DNA of 64,000 nucleotides from contig OX485806.1 in the NCBI GenBank assembly GCA_950295325.1, positions 30,258,001 through 30,322,000 of the forward strand, given 5' to 3'. This document shows positions 50,690 through 62,593 of the stretch, piece by piece (position 1 is the first letter of the stretch; every line of letters starts with the position of its first letter). A program made the translations under genes and the position numbers. Under the pieces are notes generated by a model. It saw only the letters and a program-made list of their open reading frames with translations. It was not told the origin of the DNA and searched no databases. The DNA comes from Polytrichum commune. Taxonomy: Eukaryota; Streptophyta; Polytrichopsida; Polytrichales; Polytrichaceae.

Positions 50690-51560
50690 CAAAGATAATA
50701 AAACATCTAGTGATCTAGCCTTGGTTGGAGTCAAAATTGAAGTTATGAAGGGTAGTTGTCTCTATATTAGCATCAAAGACCCAACTTTGTTTGCAAAACT
50801 TAAATAGGAATGAATCAACCACAAACCTATGGGGCGCATCCGAGCATCTTTCTACTAGACCCCTTTGTACCTCGTTAAGATTCTTGAGCTTAAAGAGCAA
50901 GACATCATCTTGTGATCTAGCCATGGTTGGTATAAAACTAAAAAGCTGCAGTTACAAAAATAAATAAATAAATGGACAAATATAATTGTCTGTACATTAA
51001 CATTGCAAATCCCAAATTCGTTTGCGAAAATTAATGAGGATGAGATTCACAAACCCTATGGGAACCATCCGAGCACGTTCTACTAGACCCTGGTCCCCAT
51101 CGTACCTCAGTAAGATTCTTTGTCGCTAGATTAACAACACATGACCCAAATTTGTTTGCGAAAGTTAATTAGGATGATTTTAATCACAAACCTATAGGGA
51201 GAATGTTCCTACTAGACCCCTTTGTACCACGGTAAGATCCCTGAGCTCAAACAACAAGTCGTCGTCCAGTGATCTAACTGTGGCCCGGAGTCGTAGGGTA
51301 TATATAAAGCTCAAAAGTCATGATTAGAAAAAGTGATTGTCTCCAGATTAGCATCAGAAACCCCAAATTTTATTTGCAAAACTTAATTAGGATGAATTAA
51401 GCAGCAACCTATGGGCATTGGGGAGCATGTTTCTACTAGACCCCAATTGGTACCTCGGTAAGATTCCTGAGCTCAAAGCGCAAGACATCATCATCTAGCC
51501 TTGGCTGGAGTCGTAGGGTATAAAGCTCAAAAGTTGCAGTTACAAAAGGTAGTTGTACTG
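50690..51560. repeat. Diverged tandem array, about four units
   Basis: CCTATGGG-type starts recur near 50828, 51054, 51192 and 51410, each followed by TCTACTAGACCC, TACCTCGGTAAGATTC and GAGCTCAAA-type phrases. Unit length varies from about 140 to 225 bases because of internal deletions. No protein. Confidence 0.75.
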
Positions 51561-52109
51561 GGACTCGCCGCTTTTCCCTAGACCATTAGCTCTAGTAGTA
51601 GATGGGCCCCCATATCACTGGGCAGCCGGAGTAACGTGGCCACTGAGGAAATTCACCTGCACTGGCGACTCGGACTCAGGGAATGGATCTCCAGCACTGG
51701 ATAGATATGGCAACAGCGATCAGTTCCCGGGCCAGAGCAAAAACTTAAGGTGGTCGCAGCAGTGGAACCAGTAGACATGTGCTCAGATCCCAGTCCACTG
51801 CCAAACTCCTTAACACCACCCTTCTGTAGCCAGAACCTTCCAAGGCTGACTATCGCTACTAAGTATATTACTTAACTTACGTTCATCTGTCAGTTAGTCA
51901 GTCAGCCAGTCAGCTGATGAGCTTGTACGACTCCCCTTAGCTTTGTGCCATCTGACTGCTGCACAAGTGCTTCTACGTCTGATCTGTGTGACAAGTGCAA
52001 ACTTGGCTCTCAGCTAGGCTCTCAGTCAGGATCATATCATGATGCTCTCGCTCCTCGGTTGGAACAGCCGAACTTATTACATATCTCGCCATGTATATTG
52101 TGCCGTGAC

Positions 52110-52905
52110 AGAATTATGTGTGTTGGAAATTAATAATGCCCCCCCGCCCCGCCCTCTGGTGACATTAGGCTAGTATTGGGAATTGGAATTCCACCAATGG
52201 CCTATTAATTGAGCTCCAGGCTTGTTGCAGAGCCGATTTACAGGGTGACCTAAAACATAAGATTATGTGAAGACTTGAACATTTGAATGATAAATTCACA
52301 CTTCACTGCTCATAGATATTGACATGCAATGCCTATATATGATGATTAATCGATCTGATTTTTCATTTCTCGCAATATATATGTATTAGGTCACAATATT
52401 ATATTACATGCAAAATAATACACCCTGGGACTCTGGCAACATTATAGTATTATTGGGAATTGGAATTCCACCACAGCCTATTAATTGAGTTCCAGATTTG
52501 TTGCAGAGCCGATTTGCAGGGAGACCCAAAACATAAAATCTGAGGACTTGAACATTTGAGTGATAATGAATTCACGTTTCACTGCTCATATATAGTGATT
52601 GACATGCAATTACGATGATTAATTGATCTGGTGTCATATCACGTGATATTTTATTTTTTTGACGCCCCAGAATTATGTCTGTGGAAAATGATATTGCCCT
52701 CTGGCAACGTTCTATTGGGATTTGGAAATCCACCACAGTCTAAAGTGAGTTCCAGACTTGTCGCAGAGGCAGTTTACGTGGAGACTCAAAACATAAAAAG
52801 TGATAATATGAACATTTGAGGGGTAATTTCACACTTTACTGCTCATAGATGAGACAGTGCAACAACAATGATTAATTAATCGATCTGGTTTTCTTCAGCA
52901 CAGCA
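52110..52905. repeat. Diverged tandem array, three units
   Basis: ATTGGGAATTGGAATTCCAC at 52175 and 52452 and ATTGGGATTTGGAAATCCAC at 52714 start units of 277 and 262 bases. Shared later phrases include GTTGCAGAGCCGATTT, AAACATAA, CTTGAACATTTGA, CACTGCTCATA and GATTAATCGATCTG. Confidence 0.85.
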
Positions 52906-53718
52906 TCATAAGGTAGTTCAGACTTAGGATCTAACCAGGATCCACTGAACTAGGTGGCTCAGTTCAGAATCCCAGGTGTTAGTTTTTGTTTTTATTTTCA
53001 AAGAAGGAAAAACTCAATTGAGTGAATTTTGCAGTTTTGTAACTTGTTGCAGGTCTCCAAAGCATCTCAGGTCAATGTGTGATTGTCCTGATTCAAGCCA
53101 AATGATTTCAGATTGCTGGCCCCACCTAGTCACCACCTAGTGGGAAGTCTTAGCTCCTAGAGGCTAGCAGAGTTGCAATGTGTACCCAAGCAACCACAAC
53201 ACCGAAATCAGATCGTTTTTGAGATACATTGAACGGTTGCAAAGTTGCCAATGCTGTGCAAGATTAACGTTGTCCAAGTTTTTTTTTCTTTCCATGACAT
53301 GCTCATTATCAATAAAATAAAATAAAGCATTTCTTTTGGAAAACGATATTTTGAACATGGATGATATGGATGATATGGTAACATCTAGGGAAGGGGAAAG
53401 TGCTTCGACTCAAGGAAGGTTTCACTTATTTCAACAAATTTTATCCATATCCTCACCCTTCACAATCATGTTTGGCTCTTAGACAAGAGTTGGGAAGGGT
53501 CAAGACAAGTACAGTGGATATCTTACATAGAACGTATACGATTTCTTCGAGGGAGAAGTCCCGATGGAGACACACACCGTAAAGAAGCAATGAGTTTCAC
53601 ATGGATCAGACTCTAAACAACAATTGCAACATGTGAACTCTGCATAGACCATGAAAATCAATTACATGTACCGGGAAACATTTGGTTTTTCAAGGGTTAA
53701 GTAGAAAATATGATTAAA

Positions 53719-53874
53719 TACTACAAGAAACATGGTATGCTTAAACACAAGTTACTGCCTTACAAGTTATATGTGCATGTCAAATTAACATGCTTGATCT
53801 ACATGGGTCATAGTTTAGGTGTGACCTAGTGTCATGCAATGTGTACAAAAAGTCCATAATGTTTTCTAGTAGTG
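53719..53874. mobile_element. Possible small CACTA-type element
   Basis: The left end TACTACAAGAAACATGG and the inverted right end CACTACTAGAAAACAT resemble the CACTA terminus with changes. It is 156 bp long, non-coding and without a clear 3-base target duplication. It could be an old MITE or chance. Confidence 0.4.
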
Positions 53875-54179
53875 ACATGGGACAATGATGATAAAATAAA
53901 ATAAACACACTGGTATGTATTAAAATCTGGATCATTTGTACGAGCCAAGATCTGGAGCTATATTTCCTTTACATACATGTATTGGTCCATGGGCCAATTG
54001 ACAGAGAAAGTACGCCTTGATATAAGCTTTAAAGCAGTTAATTTTAGATGGGGTCACTTTCAACATCATCGACTAAAAATAATAGTACCAAATAACCTTT
54101 AAAAACTCATTCCGTATGACACCTTGAGATCTAGAACGGGCCTCAGGGACCTTTAAGGCTTAAGTAGCGTACATCTTCC

Positions 54180-56845
54180 ATTAAATGTGCACACCACGAT
54201 GATTTTGTTAGTGGTACTTGTGCTAGCAGCTGTGGCAAGCAGGCAGAGGGCAGCAGTAGGCGCAGGCGCAACAGAGAGAGAGAGAGAGCAAGAGGGGGGG
54301 GGGGGGGGTAATATAACTACTTACCTTTTCCCGACAGAGGTGTGATAGCCAAATGATTCTATCGTATATTATGTCATCAAGCTTCCCTGCAGATGGAAAA
54401 AGCCAAGCTGGCAATGATATGGAGAAGAGTGCTCACTGCTGCTTGCTGCTTCACACTGACAGATCATTACAAGTGGTGTTGACTAGGCATGATGATCCTG
54501 ATAATAAAGGTCCACCTCTTTTTTCAACAAACATGGGCACCCCCACTCTTTATACCAAGGCCAGCCAGTAGCGTCACCTCTTCGTCTCCCCCTCCGCCCT
54601 CTCATGCAGAACTGTTGCTGACTGCTAGCTGCTGCCTTGACCTTCAACCCCCTTTCCTTTCTAATTCCTTGCCCGGCGAAAGAATGAATGAAAGTAAGAA
54701 AAGAAAGAAAGGAAAGGCAAGAGAGCTACATAACTAGGCCCCAAAGAAAGAGCCCCTGGGCCTCGAAAATGAGGCAAGCGTTATGTAGCCTTTTCCCAAA
54801 AGGATCCATGAATTAGAGCACTGATTTCTTGGGTAACACACTTTCAACACTGCTTGCATGATTGCAGCCGATCATTCCCAGTGCCAAATACAATATGACA
54901 AACTCCTTCTATATAACTCCTGGCTGGCTGGCTGGATGGCTTGTTCACACAAGACACAGAATATTCGAAAGTCAAGGTGATGATCCCCTTTTCCTGCCTG
55001 CCTGCCTGCCCTGCCTGCCTGCATGCAAGTATATACAAGGCGGAGGAGCTCATCATCAGACTCATCATTGTGCACACGACGAGGATCATCATGCATCAGC
55101 ACCTGAAGATGATGCTGGGATTTTTGACTGTAGTGGTGGTGGTGCCAGAAGATCTAAGTTATAGTCGTCACCAGCTCTAGAGTAATGCCGACTCAAGCTG
55201 CTTCATCATATTGACACAATATCGACTTCTTTTCTTCCAAAACTTTCATTTTTCATTTTCGTAACCTCAACCTCACATAGTTCACAGGCTGACCGTGGGG
55301 ACTGTAAATCTGACATTTTTGGAAACTGTGGGTACTTGTGAAATCTTCTCCTCACCGGTTTAGCAGACCAAGTGAAATACGGGGAAGGGAGCATCTTGTT
55401 GTGCTGGACCTGGATTCAGATTGAAGTTTATGACTCGACATGATCGTTCACAAGCAGTACAGATGGCCGCCAAGAAGGCTGTCATCTGCAAAGTACTGGA
55501 CCCGTCGCTTATCATTTCAAATGCAAACGGCAATTATCTTGAAACGATCTGTGTCTGCACAAGAACCCCCAATGGAGAGCCGGGGGAACTCTCTAGGGTG
55601 TATTTGGTTGTGGAACCATCAAAACAACTCCAACAAGGGTGACAGATGCCTTAAGGCTACGCTTGATCAACTAAGCCTACTTGGCATTCCAACAGATTTT
55701 GGCATTTAAGATTGGACATAGAGCAAGTTGTTGATGGGGGTTTCCTCTGTTCACAGATAAATTCAGGCCAGGAACAATCTGACATTTCCAGTAAATGTGG
55801 GTCCTGACACATTTGCGTGTACTAGACTTAGATCCAGATTGAAATTCTTGACTCGACATCTGGCAGATCGATGATGATCTTGGTGCAATACTCCTTTCTG
55901 AAACCACTCTCATGGCATCATCAGAATGACAAAGACATGGAACGTCTAATACACCGAGACCAACCCTTCACCATCTGCTCAAAAAAAATTGAATCACCAA
56001 TCAATCGATTGCAAGCTGAGTTGATAGGAAAACAATAAGAAAATGGTCGGGGCGCTTTATGAGCTTGCAGTGCTGGATTTGTAACTCAAACAAGTCATCC
56101 TTCCAACACGCAGCAGAAACTAAGAAGTGCATCCTATGTGAGCCTACAGAATGGAACCTGCAGCATGCAAACATGCACTTCATAATATTATCTAAAGTCT
56201 AGCACCCTGCTCCCGTATAATAATAGCTCTCTAATATTCATGAGTGACACTAATTTCCGTGTGTTCATGAATCATCATCATCATCATCTTCTTTCTTCAT
56301 TCAATCGGTTCGCCGGCCCTACAAATTTGGCGGCTGTAAGGAGGAACTGGCAGAGACTAAGCAGCTCTAAAACGTGCTTGAGAAGCTTCTTGCCTGCGTT
56401 CTCTTCCTTCCCTATTTGCTACTTCTATCACTCAGGTGAATCATCATCACTCAGGTAGACCTCTAAGCTAACTAACTAAGAAAACATCATCAAAAAGTCT
56501 AGGCAAAAGATTAATAATTTCAAGCTGCCACTAAATCTTTCTCGACGACCGCCGCTGTATCTTTTGTACCCTGCAGCGAGGGGTAAGCTAGCTAGCTTAT
56601 ACTTCAACAAGCAGCTATTCTTTATCGGAGAGCAAACCCTTGGATGGAGGGAGGGATAAATCTGCTCAATGAAATGTACTGCTAAAAGAAAGAAACAAGG
56701 CCACTACTTCTTGGAACTGAAAGCCACCGGTTTCGTAGACTTTGCTCTCCGCCGATCGAATCTGCCAAGTTCCAACTAAGCCTATTATAAATGAGAGATT
56801 GATTATCTGCAAACTTCTTGTTCGCAAACCTAAGAAGCTTTCAAG
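54180..56845. other. Repeat-poor 3' flank of the zinc-finger gene
   Basis: There is no recognisable gene here. The stretch holds a GA microsatellite and a 14-base G tract (54270-54310), CTGC-rich runs near 54990-55025, and a diverged direct duplication: sequence around 55280-55450 recurs at 55748-55870 and includes a shared segment ending in TGACTCGACAT. Short ORFs on both strands (for example 55421-55642) match nothing I know and have no family motif. The 3' untranslated region of the zinc-finger gene probably occupies the right end; no clear polyadenylation signal could be chosen. Confidence 0.4.
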
Positions 56846-57913
56846 CTACACGGTGCACGGACCCTGCCCAAGGCGAAGCTCCAGGTCCAGAGTATCATCT
56901 TGATGATATTGATCTCTCTGCATGGATTGGGAGAAGCACAACGAGAATCTCCGAAGGTTAATCGCAGCCGTGGACTGCTCCGACGATTTCTCGTAGGGAT
57001 GGAAAGCTCCAGCCGACCACGAACCACTATAGTTGGGAGCAGCAGCAGACAGATTCTCAAAGCTGAGTTGTGCAGTAGGTGTCGTGGTGGTTTCCATCAA
57101 CCTTAAGTTTCCACCACCATGCTCTTGCTGCATGATGGCGGTTGTGATTGTCGTCCCCGAGTTCGTCGATGAGATGGATTCCTGCGAAGGTGGCGAGGTT
57201 GACAACACACACGAAGAACTTAACCCTCCCGACATCGATCCCCTTGACAGGCTCAATTGCGGACTGAAAGGCAGACTCTTAGCAGGCGACACCGGATCGG
57301 AGGCTTTCAAGAGGCTTAGGTCGGTATTTTTCAAGAGGCTTAGGTCGGAGCTTTGCAAGAGGGTTAGGTCAGAGGAGCTGCTTGTTCTTGCTGAAGGACG
57401 CCAATGGTAGTCGGCTGCCGCATTGCCAACATGATGCGCAGTAGTAATTATTTGGTCAGAAGAGGTTGAGGTTTTGGTGGTGGTGGTGGTGGTGGCATTT
57501 CGCAACTGTGCCATCTGATTCGCATGTGCCCTCTCCCTTCGATGCACGTTCATGTGACCTCCAAGTGCTTGCGCGGTTCGAAATTCCCTCTGGCAGAAAC
57601 TGCAAGAGTACGATCGTGGTGGCCACTGCCCGCTGCTGCTTGCGTCCTCTGCGAACGCGCGAACCTCCCACGAATCACTGTCCAAGTTGCTTGCTGCGGC
57701 GCTTGCTATCCGCTTGCTCCATGTGTTCCCCCCGGCTCCAATATTATGTGTTCCAGCAGCTTGGGTGCTCTCTCGGCATGTGGCCGGCCAGGTTTCGTGG
57801 TGATCTACCGCCATTGCGGATGCTTCCCAGCTTGCTGCCCTCCGCATCAACTGCTCCGGCTCAGGCTGATGGAGGTGTTGCTGTTGGAAAGGCAGCCGCA
57901 TGTGTGTTGCCAT
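56846..57913 (-). CDS. C2H2 zinc-finger protein, SUPERMAN/RABBIT EARS-like, with EAR motif
   Basis: A single uninterrupted 355-codon frame, the only intact recognisable gene here. Residues 101-124 form one C2H2 finger: Cys104-X2-Cys107, then QALGGH (115-120) with His120 and His124, followed by a basic RRER stretch. QALGGH is the plant-specific DNA-contact signature, and one finger in this context is typical of the SUPERMAN/RBE class. Residues 343-348 read DLELRL, an EAR (LxLxL) motif known to recruit TOPLESS-type corepressors, so the protein is probably a nuclear transcriptional repressor. The rest is low complexity: a Thr run at 141-146, three DLxLL units at 182-202, and Ser/Thr-rich linkers. 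At 355 aa it is longer than many angiosperm members. The first ATG is used; another lies at codon 5. The leader to the right is long and the gene has no close neighbour. The class is certain; orthology to SUPERMAN or RBE specifically is inference. Confidence 0.9.
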   Translation of the reverse strand: MATHMRLPFQQQHLHQPEPEQLMRRAASWEASAMAVDHHETWPATCRESTQAAGTHNIGAGGNTWSKRIASAAASNLDSDSWEVRAFAEDASSSGQWPPRSYSCSFCQREFRTAQALGGHMNVHRRERAHANQMAQLRNATTTTTTKTSTSSDQIITTAHHVGNAAADYHWRPSARTSSSSDLTLLQSSDLSLLKNTDLSLLKASDPVSPAKSLPFSPQLSLSRGSMSGGLSSSCVLSTSPPSQESISSTNSGTTITTAIMQQEHGGGNLRLMETTTTPTAQLSFENLSAAAPNYSGSWSAGAFHPYEKSSEQSTAAINLRRFSLCFSQSMQRDQYHQDDTLDLELRLGQGPCTV

Positions 57914-59372
57914 ACTAATCGAGTCGCTAACAAAATGTGCACAAATTCGGAAACCAAATCCCAGCCTCTTCTACTAAGTCGGTACTCCACCCCTCCAAAT
58001 GTTGATTTTCACAATGCTCACATGCATGTGCACTTCTCCTCTCCGATCAGGCTCCGGACCTCTGCTCCGAAAGATGACTAGAAATCACAAGAACTCTGAA
58101 GGAGACTAGGAAGGAGAATAAGATTCAGAAGAAGAGGTGTAGTGCAAAAGGCTAATTTATGTGGCAGGGAGCCTTACAGCGCTGGCAGCAGTCAAAATCC
58201 AGGTTAAAAACTAGGAAGTAGCCGAGTTCACCAAACGTTGAGAATTCCTACACTTTCAGACTTTTGGAGTTGCGAAATCTGAGAAAGAAAGGTGGTTCCT
58301 CCTCCAAGAACGAAGATGAGAAAATAACAATACAAAACTTGAAAACAAGGTCATGAGTCTGCACTAACACCGAGGCGCCGAGCAGAGTGTACTGTGACAA
58401 CTTTATATTAAAGGTGCTTCTTGTTGCAGTTGCACAATAAACTAAATCCTTCTCCGAGACAAAGTCCAAACCCTCCAACCCACAACCCGCCACACAACCA
58501 CACAACAGGCTGACTTCAGCTTGTTGTCGCGTCAAGGATCCTCTCTCCCCTCTAAGATGTGCACACACCCGCAGGCGCAGGAGCAGATGGATGTTCAGAG
58601 GTAGAGTAGTAGAAACTCACAACTTGGGGTTCAACTTGTGTAAAGTCCCTCACGTACTGTAAGTAACTGCAACAATCAATCAATGGCAATGCAAAAGAAG
58701 GACCTTGCAGGACGAATCTTGCAAGCGATGAATGAATGATTTTACACAAAGCAGACTAGCATCAATTATCATGCGTACCGGCCGCAAACTTTGATCTTTT
58801 GGGAGTCTAAGGACGGACTCTTCTATGGAAGAACAGCACCACCAAGAACCTGAATAAGTATGAAGGACCACCACCACTATCACTACCACTAGGCTTAGAC
58901 TTCTAGACAGCTTTTGTGAGTTGCTGCTGATGATGTTTTTTATTTATTTTGCATGCAGGACTACTAGTACTTCTACTTACGGATGATGATGTTGCTTGAG
59001 ATCAAACCACAAGGAGATGAGTTGAGATAAGATGAGATGCAAGGAAAAGGGCCAAAAGTTCGGAGGCGCAACAAGCAAAAGAGAGAGTGACAAGGAGAAA
59101 GAGAGGGACAGGACAATACCACAACTGGGAGTTGGGCTAGGTTTTTTAGGCTTGCAAAGTTGAGTTGCAGGTAAGTATGGGTGGACCTCCACTTCAAAGC
59201 TGCTCAGAGTTTGAGCGACTTGCGAGTTCAAGAGACTTGCCTTAACTTAACCCCCACTGGCGACTGACTGACCTCCTCCAGGCTCCCACATCAGTGGAGT
59301 GGAGGGGAGGGTGGGGTGGGGTTTTAGCTTAGCACACAAACTGATGAGACTCCGCTACAGACAGACTGGGGC
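57914..59372 (-). promoter_or_regulatory. Probable long 5' leader of the zinc-finger gene
   Basis: This interval lies between the zinc-finger ATG and the TATA-like site near 59375. Read on the minus strand it is rich in pyrimidine runs (the plus strand shows GAGA-type runs around 59080-59115), a common feature of plant leaders and core promoters. It lacks the dispersed repeats that fill most of the window, which suggests it is maintained. I see no second coding frame that looks like a conserved protein. A leader intron is possible, but no splice pair can be chosen confidently. Confidence 0.4.
57974..58027 (-). other. Short upstream ORF in the leader of the zinc-finger gene
   Basis: On the minus strand an ATG at 58027 opens a 17-codon frame that ends in TAG at 57974, about 60 bases before the main ATG at 57913. 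If the leader is transcribed unspliced, this uORF, and longer ones farther up such as 58248-58568, would be met first by scanning ribosomes and could limit translation. Alternatively they lie in an intron or outside the transcript. Only the ORF itself is seen; its role is inferred. Confidence 0.35.
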
Positions 59373-59374
59373 TG

Positions 59375-59382
59375 CTTTATAG
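59375..59382 (-). promoter_or_regulatory. TATA-like box for the zinc-finger gene
   Basis: The minus strand reads CTATAAAG here, a good match to a plant TATA box. Transcription would start near 59345, giving a leader of about 1.4 kb before the ATG. It is the best TATA candidate I saw upstream, but AT-rich DNA yields chance matches and a closer start is possible. Confidence 0.3.
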
Positions 59383-59798
59383 ATTTGCATCTGCAGTTAG
59401 AAATTTGCACAGAATCTCCATCACTTTGGAAATAGAAAGAGGGAGAATCGCTGGAATTATGTATGTAAGATGTACTGTAGTCATCATGCGTTTAAGTTTG
59501 GGTTGCAGTATTATAACTTGCTGTAACTAGGTAATATAGAGTAGTGGGGCCCTGAGGAGTCCTCATGATCTGTTTCGGAAGATTTTACCTTACCCTCCTT
59601 TCAGGTGCTGCGCCTACTGTAGTGCACATGTCCCATTGTTTGTTGGGTGGATTTTATATATGGCTGATTTGTAAACTTTTATAATTGGTGGTGAGCAAAG
59701 CTACTGTACTTACAAACTGAGGCGTCTTGTCTGATGACTGATGGCAGTTGAGATTAAGTTGGGATGAATTCAAGCCATAAGCTTATATCGGGTAGGTG

Positions 59799-60095
59799 CA
59801 CTACAAGATAAGTCATTTTGACACGAATGTGTCCCTTATAACATTATTAACCAATGTGCGTTCATTCATGTGGGCCCTGAGAACATAACCATGGGATGTC
59901 CCAACCTAGTGCAAGGAAACTTTGCACTAGTATGAATCTTCACTAGGTTGAGGCATCCCATGGTTATATACTCGGGGCCCACAAGAATGAGCGCGCACTG
60001 CTCAATTTTTTGCCTACGAACCAGCCTAAATGACTCCAACTCAATTTGCTCATTTTCAATGTGTCATTTACACTGACTCATGTTTTCTTGTAGTG
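59799..60095. mobile_element. CACTA-ended foldback element
   Basis: The left end reads CACTACAAGA and the right end reads TCTTGTAGTG, the diagnostic terminus of CACTA (En/Spm) transposons. The interior is also self-complementary: a segment containing GGGCCCTGAGAACATAACC near 59870 is inverted near 59960, as are the AACCTAGTG motifs, giving a long stem with few mismatches. At 297 bp it is non-autonomous. The expected 3-base target duplication is not visible (GTG on the left, TAC on the right). It lies about 420 bases upstream of the zinc-finger promoter. Confidence 0.82.
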
Positions 60096-60137
60096 TACAA
60101 ATCCTCGACTATTATCGTGTGTCGCTAGAAACCTAGG

Positions 60138-60685
60138 AGGCGGACTCTTCATTGGAAACCTAAATGACGTGTGTGGGTGACTATGAAACAAAACCCCCTA
60201 TATACATCAATTATCAAGGAAAAACAAATGTACATATACCGATGGTAGGCTAGAATTCATGCTCATGTATGTATACTAAGCTTTTCATTTTCATGTGATA
60301 TATGTCTCCACTATATACACGAAATATAACTAATAAAAAATAAATGGGCATTTATTGCATGTATAATCCAATTCCACTCTCCAATAAGTCACTGAACCTT
60401 TCTTTCATCCATAGGATGCAACTCATAGTAATCGAGCCTTAACCAAACATCATTAATGCTCAGGCAAGCATAGCATCTAAATTCACCATCTGAAGTGTAA
60501 GTCCACTTTGACTCAAATTCCAATTTTTCATACCATCACAACCCGATCTCCAAATGCAAAGCCTAACACAAATGGATAGGGCAATCATACTATTACCATG
60601 TGACAACAATGGATGAAAACATAAACTAGATGAAAGTACACTAAATATGATATTTACTATCATATTGCATTTTATGTCACTATGG
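60138..60685. repeat. Dispersed repeat H, copy 2 (left part)
   Basis: This part aligns with 18725-19075 up to about 60460; the continuation after the family B insertion includes TCACGTTAG and GAAGAGTCCACCCCC near 61500-61540. It is non-coding; the minus-strand ORF at 60460-60759 crosses the B boundary and is not a gene. Confidence 0.6.
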
Positions 60686-61284
60686 GGTGCAAGCACAGTA
60701 AAGTGGACAACTCCTAATCCATGCCTAGTGCTCAGTGAAAGTGATTCAAAACTATACACTAACCTTGAATTTTGTGAAGAAAAAAATCATAGACATTTTT
60801 AAAACAAACCAATCTACAAAGCCAAGAAAATTATGATGACAAAAAAAATCCAAGAAAATTCTACATATTATAGAAGACGTTACAAGTGGTGTGCAAGTAG
60901 GTGACATTGAACAAGTGATTGTCTAAAATTTGTTCAAAGTATGATAAAATTACATTAAATTGATGGTTTTCCATAAATTTTGCAATGATGCCCTCAAGTA
61001 GATAATGAGTTCAACGAATATGAAAGAAAATTCCAACTTCAAAATAGTTAAGGTTGTGAAATCTACATCCAAACCCAGACTCAACCATTTGCTTTTGAGC
61101 ATCACTTTTAATGATAAGTATTGAAGATCTCAACTTGATTTTCTACATTTGAGTATTCAACACAACAACAAAGGTTATCATGAAAAGAAATCCATTTGCT
61201 ACTACTTTTAGGCCTTTGACCAAAAACAATTATGATTTTAGTATACCAGAGCATTTTTTTGGTCCACTTTACCATGCTTGCACC
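60686..61284. mobile_element. Family B inverted-repeat element, copy 3
   Basis: The 599-bp element has termini GGTGCAAGCACAGTAAAGTG and, inverted, GGTGCAAGCATGGTAAAGTG. It aligns end to end with copies 1 and 2. It sits within a dispersed repeat whose other copy is near 18725-19140, separating the parts at 60138-60460 and about 61490-61560. No target duplication is evident and no protein is encoded. Confidence 0.82.
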
Positions 61285-61884
61285 ATAAGGTAACTTTTTT
61301 GGATGACACTTCTTATCAATAAGCGAACAAATACGGGAGAGGTATTGTGTTCTCATGTGCATTTGAAAAAGCTATTAAGTATTTGAAAATAAAGGTAATG
61401 TACAACTTGAAGAAGGGGCCCTAAGGTTTAGAGAACAAATTGACCTTAGATATACTACACTAGGTATGTTAATGCGTCAAATAATACCCCTTTTTACAGT
61501 CACGTTAGATTGTATGTGGTATGAAGAGTCCACCCCCTGGGACTGGAAACTTGTCCTCCGTCGTTAAAAAATCTACAATCTACCATAATGGTAGATTTTC
61601 TTTGTTCTTTCACCGACACATAAGGATTGTCTAGGACTCATACATTGGTAGCGGTTTTTACTAAGGGCTTTGATAACGCGGTTGTCATAAATTATTTGAA
61701 GACAAATGTCACATGTAGTTTATTTTTCTCTAAAAGATACAAAAACGATAACATTTACAGACAATGCATAAATTTGTGTGGTTTTGGGTCCATTGGTTCC
61801 CATCCACTAGATAGCTATAAACTTAATGAATGTGAATGTGGATGAATGTGCCATTTTGTTATATCATAACACTATTTGCACAAA

Positions 61885-62055
61885 GTTTGGTAGTTAGTGT
61901 CCCTTACTGTTCGGAGTTACATTTCTTACCAAGTAAATATTTGGCACGAGTACAATAATATCTAATCTACCCCTTTTTGTACTTTGTTTGGAGAATTGAA
62001 AACTTAAAGTGCAGGGTTACAGCATTTCGTATCTCCAAGTAATAACTGGAAATAA
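61885..62055. repeat. Degenerate family F copy
   Basis: TTAGTGTCCCTTACTGTTCG near 61890 and the inverted TCCAAGTAATAACTGG near 62040 resemble the F arms. Divergence is high and the ends are approximate. Confidence 0.45.
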
Positions 62056-62382
62056 ATATCATAAACGGTGCAGTGGTAGAGAACTAGAGATCACAACATC
62101 CCATTGACTTAGTCATAAATTGTGTGTTAAAATACAACCACTACAAACATATGTCAAGTCATGGAAAACTGTCATGCTTCACTTGAAAATGTGCAGATCT
62201 ACCACAACAATAGATTTGTGTTGTTCTTACATCGACACAAGACAATTGCCTAGGACTCATACGTCGGGACCTCTAGTGAACATATTCTTGCGAATGTCAA
62301 CTTCAATATTTACAATTTTTCATCTGCGAATGGTCTCTTGAGAAGCCCTCTTAAACAGGCGAAGTCACAAACAGTAGCCACA

Positions 62383-62593
62383 TCAATTATCCCAATTTAG
62401 TGCATGTCACTATTTAGAGTTACGCAAAGCAATAATGTCTTACTCAAGAGTTCAACGTTCACAAACGAAAGCTCCATAGATTGTTCGGACATGACATTGT
62501 AGAACACGAACGATGTAAAATTGTACATTCTCGGTAAGTAATTATAGCACTGCATAACTCCGAATAGTAACACGCACTCATTGGGAGGATTGA
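62383..62593. mobile_element. Family F foldback MITE
   Basis: The left arm TCAATTATCCCAATTTAGTG is mirrored at the right end (CACTCATTGGGAGGATTGA). Internal sequence (CTTACTCAAGAG, AACGAAAG, TTGTTCGGACAT) matches the copy at 47356-47802 in the same order. It is 211 bp and non-coding. Confidence 0.8.

Noticed and set aside
54844-55180. Several overlapping ORFs of 76-100 codons on both strands
   Set aside because: They result from CTGC- and GGCTGG-type simple repeats; no frame shows a conserved motif.
57033-58081. Plus-strand ORFs of 125-185 codons opposite the zinc-finger gene
   Set aside because: They are antisense shadows of a GC-rich coding region and carry no known domain.
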